Below are positions 21,505 through 27,339 of a DNA stretch of 27,339 bases, piece after piece (position 1 is the first letter of the stretch; each line of letters opens with the position of its first letter). The stretch covers positions 6,856 to 34,194 of the forward strand of contig JAHBMJ010001199.1 in NCBI GenBank assembly GCA_018398765.1, given 5' to 3'. The notes beneath the pieces are model-generated. The model was not told the DNA's origin, made no database searches, and worked only from the letters and a program-made list of their open reading frames with translations. Origin of the DNA: Chromera velia (lineage: Eukaryota > Sar > Chromeraceae). The position numbers and the translations under genes were made by a program.

Positions 21505-22579
21505 TCAGAAGAATACGTCTTCAAATGACAGTCTTGCTAGAGCACGCTATTCAAGTTCGATTCATGCATCAGTGACTCGACCAGTAATCAATATATATTA
21601 GTATACTATATAGTTAAAAATGCGCGCAGCAATTAAATGTGATATTAAGTGATAATATTTTAGAGTAAAAAAGCGAATTCAACTGCAACAAAGTTAATCA
21701 ATGGGGCAAGATAATCGCCGATCGAGATGTATGAAGCTTTAAAGCGTGCCGCGGGAGCCAAACCAGGGTTTATTCACTTAAAAAAACAAAAACTTTTCAG
21801 CTTCTAGCAATTTAATCAAAAAATCATTAAAACTTATTCTGAACCCTATAAGTTTGAGTAATTTAAAGTAGTTTAGAGTAATTTAGCTTAGTAATTTAAA
21901 GTAATTTAGAGTGATTTAAAGTAATTTATAATAATAAACTAAAGTAATTTAGAAAGCTAAATTACTTATTTTGGTCAAACTTTGGAGGTCGATTTCTCGT
22001 AAACCATAAAGAGTTAGACGTTCAAACTAACGTTTAAACTAACTATGGACTTCTAAGCACTATTAGTTTGAACGTCTAACTCTTTATGGTCCATTAGGAA
22101 TCGACTTCCAAAGTTTGAGTCAGTTTGAGTCACTGTTTAACCAAAATTAGTAATTTAGCTTTCCAAATTACTTTAGTTTACTATTATAAATTACTTTAAA
22201 TTATTGTAAATTACTTTAAATTACTAAGATAAATTACTCTAAATTAGTTTAAATTACTCATATAAATTACTCAAACTTGCAGGGAATGTCAATCTGGAAA
22301 TGCATAAATTGAATTGTAGTATTAAATTGAGGCGGTTAAAGCCAGTGAGCCACCACTTAAGCTCTGGCCAACCACGGGGCATGACATGCAATGTTGGTTT
22401 ATTAACCTAGTACATTGACTCATTCATATACGACAATACGAAATCATGCTAATTTGGTTAGACACTCATCTACCACCCTCATACCCACCAGAGGCTGAAA
22501 CAACGATATAAGAGCGATCACCTCTCAAACTTTCTTTTCACTCTCCCCCACTCCCTTACCAGCTGAAGCTACCACCTAT
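21505..22579. other. AT-rich intergenic DNA around a foldback element
   Basis: After the GTPase stop codon the sequence turns AT-rich within about 80 bases and holds no supported exon. It contains the foldback element at 21844-22284. Beyond it, 22285-22579 is unremarkable apart from a short C/T-rich run near 22540. Confidence 0.6.
21844..22284. repeat. 441-bp AT-rich foldback element with arms of about 190-220 bp
   Basis: The two halves are reverse complements with some mismatches and indels. The centre is exact: 22004-22030 pairs with 22063-22089 over 27 bases, leaving a 32-base loop. Outward both arms carry GTAATTTAAAGTAATTTA-type repeats and close with CCCT..AAGTTTGAG and CTCAAACTT..AGGG. 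No open frame of note is present, so a non-autonomous MITE or foldback transposon is likely. A target duplication could not be fixed. Confidence 0.85.
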
Positions 22580-24275
22580 TGCGCAATTTCCACATGTTTC
22601 TTAATGGGCGCGCGCTCTTTTATTCTATAGATGATTTTATTAAGCTGCCGTCTGTCCTTATCTGTATCCGCATATTCCGTGAGCAGATGGATCTCACCAC
22701 GAACTTTTCTGCCAGCTCCCCTGCAACGGCTGCATATAACCATGCACCTGTCATCGCTCTTAGGAGAGGGCAGATGTTTATAGAGGATTTAAAAAGACAA
22801 GGAGACAGCGTGAATATATGCAGATCGTTTCCTGTATCTGATGGACGTGACTGCCATTTCCTTTCTGCAAGAAAGAGCATGAAGGGCCTCTGTCTAGAGA
22901 GGTTCTCTCTTTGAAAATCAGTGAGGGTAGCAAGAGGATAGAAAATTCTGTCTCTATTCCTGCTGTCTTCTTGTCTTCTAGCCCATTTACCAAGCCATTG
23001 ATTCGTCTCGATTTTGCAACAGTGTCACGCCTCTTTCCGTTTGAATTTTCCTTTCTTTTTTAGCTTTTCTTGGCGTAGCTCATCTGTGTCTGCCAGGAGA
23101 GAACTGACAGTGTCAAGGGGCACAGCCAGACGCTTGGTGGAGGAGACAAAGGGAGCATAAGAACCAGTGATGCAGGCCTCCCATACAGCCATGGGCAACG
23201 CGCGTTCTATAGATTTAAGAGACTAAAACTTTAAGAAGCTGGCTACTTGTTTTGCAAGCAAACAACTGAAGGGTTCCAAACCAAAAGAGTGGAGAGACGG
23301 GGAAACAAAAGAGTTATGAGAAAAACCAAATAACCAGCGAACAAAACGGAGTTGCAATGCATCAAGACATTAAATATCTGACTGCCTGAGAAGGAGGGCT
23401 TCAAGACCATACAAACATTGCAACGGGCACCCAAAGGGCTTTGAACAGTTGAATTCGAGAAAAAATGAGAAACAAAACCAATTGAAGAAAGAGTTCTAAA
23501 TACACCCCCCAGAGCCCTTTCTGCCGACTTAATTCTTGCTTTCACAGTAATTGTTTTAGATAGATCCCCCCATTTAAAAATCTAGTTGCCGAGCTGTATT
23601 TGTATTTATCAACATGCTCAACTGGCCTTCAGAATTTATTAAAAATAAAAGGGGAAGCGGGCTTAATGAGAGGATCAGGGGAAGAAAGTCGAAGAATTTT
23701 TATTTTTTTCAAGTTTGCTGTGAGACCGTGCTCATTGCAGTATGCCTCGAGGCGCCGGAGTCTTTTTTGCAAGTCTGCAGCGCTGTGGGCAAACAACACA
23801 AGGTCATCAGCATATCCAATGCTCTCTATCAAAGCTTTGGAAAGCTCGACAAGTTCTAAAACGCTAGCCAAAACGCTTTTTTCTTCATTACTGTCCGGCT
23901 GTTGGTTCTCAGAGCTGAGGGCTTTGTGCAAGTTGTTTATAAACAGAAGAAAAAGAAGAGAAGAAATTAAGAGGATCACCCTGCTTCATGCCCGCTCCCT
24001 CCGACAAGCACTTGTCTCCCCCATCAACCCTTGCTGTGACATTAGAGTACATGGAATGAATCATATATATAGATATCTGCCTGGCTGACCTCTTCATTCT
24101 TAAGTCTTTCTAACATTTTCTCTTTGGGCACTGTATCAAAGGCTTTGGAGAAGTTGACAAACGCTGCAATGAGGGGTTTCTTTTTGTACTTTAATAGACT
24201 GAAGAATGAGAGAAGAGAGAGATCTAGGTCATCAGCGTATCCAATGCTCTCTATCAGAGCTTTGAAAAGCATACA
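22580..24275 (-). mobile_element. Decayed non-LTR (LINE-type) retrotransposon, reverse transcriptase fragments
   Basis: Minus-strand fragments line up with a reverse transcriptase. They are motif A, FVNFSKAFDTVPKEKML (about 24130-24170); then SMYSNVTARV with GMKQGDPL (motif B, near 23975-24060); then FLLFINNLHKAL, GYADDLVLFAHSAADL and EAYCNEHGLTANLKK (motifs C and D, about 23690-23960). Further on are ARIKSAERALGGVFRTLSSIGF (about 23475-23540) and a PMAVWEACITGSYAPF-like segment near 23130-23200. Frames change several times, including one shift just after GMKQGDPL at about 23970, and stops interrupt it, so it cannot encode an active enzyme. No 5' end, poly-A tail or target duplication was found. 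Confidence 0.85.
23801..24270 (-). repeat. 45-bp direct repeat of the YADD-motif segment within the retrotransposon remnant
   Basis: Bases 23801-23845 and 24226-24270 match at 42 of 45 positions. Both encode KALIESIGYADD on the minus strand. The copy at 24226 lies upstream of motif A, where the YADD motif should not be. The remnant is therefore a composite of two partial copies, or carries an internal duplication. Confidence 0.85.
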
Positions 24276-24923
24276 TTAGCAGTAGCTATCCACGGTTTTT
24301 GGGTGCGTGCGTAGGTGGATAGCCGGCACCGCATGGCCATCAGCTTAGCAGAAGTGCGTACGTGACCGTGCAGCGGGGCGCGAGCCTGCATATGCCTTTT
24401 TAGAGGTTGCGTGCATGCCTGTGCCTAGTCTGGCTAGGGGTAAAACGCTCCATTCAACATCGTAAATCATCAGAACTAGCGCCTCTGTCCATCAGATGTC
24501 TTCTTCTTCCATAAATTTATGAAGTTCTTTTCAAATGCTTCTGTGCGTTTCAGGTAGAGGGGCGCTAGCTGCTGCTAAGCTTGGTCGGCGTCGTCGGACT
24601 GTGATCTACTGCGGAGAAAGCGGCCGTGGGGTAGTAAAGCCTTTTCCCTATTCAACTGGGGGAGACCGTCTCTTCACTATTCTTACAAAACCTGTCTTTA
24701 GCGTTGGTGCCGTGACCGTCACGTGGGGAGAGCGGTGGCTTGGGGCATGCGTATTAGACCGTGTTAGATATTTTAGGGAGCGTTCGGCCACTGTCGTCAT
24801 GCTTTCATCGCGGCTGCTTGAGACAACGAGGGACGTTAAAGCAGGATGTAGCTTAGCCAGCTCTACTTAGAGATGTGGTGGAATGAACAACTGAAAGAAT
24901 GTTGCGAGTTCAGAGCTAGGCGT
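24276..24923. other. Interval without a supported gene
   Basis: A short inverted repeat, CTATCCAC at 24287-24294 facing GTGGATAG near 24315, lies at the left end. A plus-strand frame with an ATG at 24535 stays open for 111 codons but resembles no family and has no flanking evidence. Nothing else was recognised. Confidence 0.4.
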
Positions 24924-25640
24924 TCAGTCAGCTAGCGACTCACGTTTGTAGCTAGGTTTTTCTGGAGGTCTTGGTCTCAATGGGATAGATTCCGCCTCTG
25001 CCTGAGGCTCTACCTTAACTGTTAACGAGCTTGGTCGTGAACTTTCTTCTTTTTCCCATTGATCAAAGTCTATAAGCTAAAGCTGTTCATCAAGCAGCTG
25101 AACATCTTTTTGGACTTTATGGTGGTATTTGATCAGTAGTCGGTCGCCTGTCCCTTGAAAGTTTGCCGCAGGGATCCATTAAGGGTTTTCGTTACCTAGT
25201 GGATAGTCCTTCTACCGGACTTTGTACCTATTACACCTTTTATCAAAATCTAAGATCTCTTCAATCTCCCAGTCCGAGTCCGCTTCTGAGTCCATTTCTA
25301 CATTAGCTTGAAACTGCCGCGCGTTAACCCTAGGTTCTGGGTTGACCAATCCTCCTTTGGCTCTTAAGTATTGGCCAAGCAGATCGGCCTCCCCCAAAGC
25401 CGGTGCTTGGTAGTCAAACCCGGCCATCCACCGAATTTCCTGAACGTTCATCACTTTGACCTGTTCGTTCACCCACTTCTGCTGTAGTTCACGGGCTGCT
25501 TGGTTGGTTTCTTTTTTATACGGCTGGAGACTCACGAGAGATGGGATTCTGTGTTCATCTCGAAACCATGCTGACGACTCGGGTGGAAAGACTACCTCCA
25601 GCCTAGAGCCTAGGACATAATCCGGTGAGAAATGAATATC
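24924..25640 (-). pseudogene. Chromodomain-like reading frame broken by three stop codons
   Basis: On the minus strand a single frame reads from about 25640 to TGA 24924-24926. It includes DYVLGSRLEVVFPPESS, an Ala/Gln-rich segment, then a chromodomain-like block that opens with WEIEEILDFDKRCNRYKVR and, past stops, continues with KDYPLGNENP, WIPAANF and LLIKYHH, followed by a Pro/Glu-rich tail. The order aromatic, EILD, YLVKW-like strand, W.P..NF and a final helix matches the chromodomain fold. Stops stand at 25212-25214 (where the fold expects Trp), 25179-25181 and 25077-25079, with the frame otherwise intact. Origin is open: the C-terminal end of a Ty3/gypsy chromovirus integrase, or a host chromatin protein. 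Confidence 0.6.
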
Positions 25641-25711
25641 AGACTACAATAGATAGCTATCAATTTAGTAGACCTGTTTCACGATCTGGTCCCGAAAAGA
25701 TTGGAACGTTG

Positions 25712-26622
25712 CTAATACATGAGCGTGCGGGGAACATTGATGATCCACTCTTGTTGGGACTCAAAGAGCCGGACCAGGCTTTTAAGCTTATAGTCGCTGA
25801 ATAAGTCGAAAAGTAGCCATTCTAAATAATCCAACCGCGTTTGCGTGACCCCCGACGGAAACACTAGGATACAGATGATATTGAAACCCCACGGATAACA
25901 CAAGTAGTACTGGTCTAGTCTATGGTCTGGGTTCTTTAACGTGCTACCAATTTTGATGAGCAAAGGAAACGCTAGGAATAGGTTTTCTACCGCGTAGAGA
26001 ATTGGACGGTTTACGTTGATTAGACATGCAATAGCTCCACCAGCAAGTATGACTTCTTTTTCTTTATTATGAAGGGCGGGGTGCATAGGCAATAAGCCAC
26101 GCGGTGCGAGCGTGCATGCATAATACTAGATTATGGAGATGCTCAGCGACCTGCCGGTCAAAGCACAAAAGGTCGGCGTTTTTGTTTCGTAGTAGAAACT
26201 CAAGGGAGCCACCGGTTTCAAAAATGTGGTGAGCGCCTCGCGCTAGTTTTTGAAGGCTGCAAAGTCCTGCTAGTATTGAAGGAGATGCTAGTGGGGCAAT
26301 GGTATCAAAGTTTAGGTTTTCCAGAAGCTGCGCTAGGACTACAGTTTGTACATGAACCCTCAGACGGGACTCGGTGATACGCTCCAGAAGCCCTTCATAT
26401 CGAAGAGGGGGAGGGGGACGGGAAAAGGCGGCAGTGGACCACACTTGGAGCTTGGAAAGCCCACAACCACCATCCACCTATGTGCACTAATATTTGTACA
26501 CAGTATAAAATGCCCGTAGCTTGGAGGCCACGCTCTAGTGCCATACTAGGAAAAGGCTCTATTAGGTCTACCAAGGCATCATCTAGTAAACTTTCATCTA
26601 GCACATCTAGCAGGCTTATCAA
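25712..26622 (-). pseudogene. Unresolved helical (ARM/HEAT-like?) coding fragments
   Basis: Three neighbouring minus-strand frames look protein-like. 26622-26470 gives ISLLDVLDESLLDDALVDLI and GLQATGILYCVQILVHI. 26400-26130 gives GLLERITESRLRVHVQTVVL, LASPSILAGLCSLQKLA and GGSLEFLLRNKNADL. 26080-25712 gives KEKEVILAGGAIACLI and ILYAVENLFLAFPLLIKIGS. Regular Leu-rich amphipathic helices recall armadillo or HEAT repeats. A possible intron (donor after CACATAG, acceptor ATGAAG) would join the first two in phase. The junction to the third is a frame change without a clear intron. This may be a spliced gene or a pseudogene linked to the chromodomain frame downstream. No family is claimed. Confidence 0.3.
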
Positions 26623-26639
26623 ATCGGCTTATCGAAGCC

Positions 26640-26959
26640 TCGATAATTTTAAGTGCTAGTGGTTATAAACGGTACAAGGTGAAAAGGGATAACTAGACTG
26701 CTCGTGGGATGGTGATGGCCTAAGAAATCAGCGATAAGCGCCCGAGTGGTCAAAGGGAATATACGAGGCTGATCTTGAATAAACATTTTACGCTTTCAGC
26801 TTTTTTATCAATAACTGCCGTAATAGTACCGCTTGATTGGAGTGAATCAGATGCATAGCCATGCAGAGGCCCGCAGCACGCTTTGCAGATACCGTCGATA
26901 TCATCATACCGAAATGGTCTTTAGGATCAGGAGGTCCTAATTTAAGTCGAATTCTGCAT
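26640..26959. other. Interval without a supported gene
   Basis: A 39-codon minus-strand frame (ATG at 26907, TAA at 26788-26790) is hydrophobic and basic, but too short to judge alone. Otherwise no exon, repeat or RNA gene was recognised. Confidence 0.3.
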
Positions 26960-27339
26960 TCAGGATCCCGAAACTGCTATCCACCAGGCGTGAGCTTGAA
27001 AGGGTCCGTAGTAGTCTCTCCACTCTTTTTGGCTTACTACAGCCACGCGATCGTTGGTCACCTGTTTTGGGTATTCTCGACTCGCAAGAATGAAGAGCCA
27101 GTCGTGCCCTTCTCTGCAAGCTTTCTTGTACTCGCGGGAAACATCCAAGCAGCTCACAGCGCTCCCATGCTTGGCGTTCCAGCTTTCGCAAAAATATGCG
27201 CCTTGAGGGTTCGCAAGCCCCGTCGGCGGTCGCTTGACCATCGTGGCGAAGTCTCCTGCAGGTGCTCCCTTCGAATTCAGAAACACAGCAGTACATGCTC
27301 TCTTTGGACTCATCGGGTCTTGCCGCACTTCTTGACCCG
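26960..27339 (-). CDS. Partial open reading frame running off the window, function unknown
   Basis: On the minus strand the frame is open from the window edge to TGA at 26960-26962, about 126 codons. Its composition is protein-like, with three Trp-rich or charged stretches (CESWNAKHGSAVSCLDVS, HDWLFILASREYP and KEWRDYYGPFQ). An internal ATG at 27313 could start it, but the frame continues upstream past the edge. No family was recognised. It could be the last exon of a larger gene or another decayed element, since the adjacent 3 kb is full of remnants. Confidence 0.4.
   Translation of the reverse strand, partial: GQEVRQDPMSPKRACTAVFLNSKGAPAGDFATMVKRPPTGLANPQGAYFCESWNAKHGSAVSCLDVSREYKKACREGHDWLFILASREYPKQVTNDRVAVVSQKEWRDYYGPFQAHAWWIAVSGS

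Noticed and set aside
24535..24870. Plus-strand open frame of 111 codons with an ATG
   Set aside because: No domain, no neighbouring exon, and surrounded by decayed elements. Not supportable as a gene.
1..27339. CRISPR arrays, bacterial operons, tRNA or rRNA genes
   Set aside because: No spaced identical repeats, no ribosome-binding-site-led gene strings, and no cloverleaf or rRNA core recognised by eye. A tRNA scan was not possible.

Overview
This is nuclear DNA of a eukaryote with dense introns. Three complete or near-complete protein genes can be assembled from 10, 16 and at least 13 exons, all joined by GT-AG introns with pyrimidine-rich tracts and mostly GCAG acceptors. A folate/biopterin-type transporter, a pepsin-family protease with an N-terminal signal anchor (as in plasmepsins), and an organelle-type Era GTPase together suggest a protist, most plausibly a photosynthetic alveolate such as a chromerid. 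That taxon is inference; intron-exon structure and family membership are read from the sequence.

Layout. 1-470: upstream region. 471-5531 (+): pepsin-like aspartic protease, 461 residues. 5532-8229: intergenic between convergent genes, with an AT-rich island near 6770-7320. 8230-14988 (-): folate-biopterin transporter family membrane protein, 736 residues, with an acidic loop insertion and a long polar C-terminal tail. 14989 to about 16437: divergent interval serving the transporter and the GTPase, with the GTPase 5' end unresolved. 16438-21504 (+): Era-like GTPase with G domain and C-terminal KH domain. From about 21.5 kb the character changes to AT-rich DNA with a 441-bp foldback element, a decayed non-LTR retrotransposon on the minus strand (22580-24275), a chromodomain-like reading frame broken by stops (24924-25640), unresolved helical coding fragments (25712-26622) and an open reading frame that leaves the window (26960-27339).

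The most interesting signal is shared by the first and third genes. In three introns a stretch of exon edge together with its splice site (41-62 bp) is repeated in tandem; in each case one copy is the coding edge, and using the other copy brings a premature stop. In addition, 5' splice sites across all three genes follow GTNNGT, often inside short GTNN tetranucleotide runs, rather than a strict GTRAGT. The three genes share no obvious pathway: lysosome/secretory-type proteolysis, pterin/folate transport and organelle small-subunit ribosome assembly.
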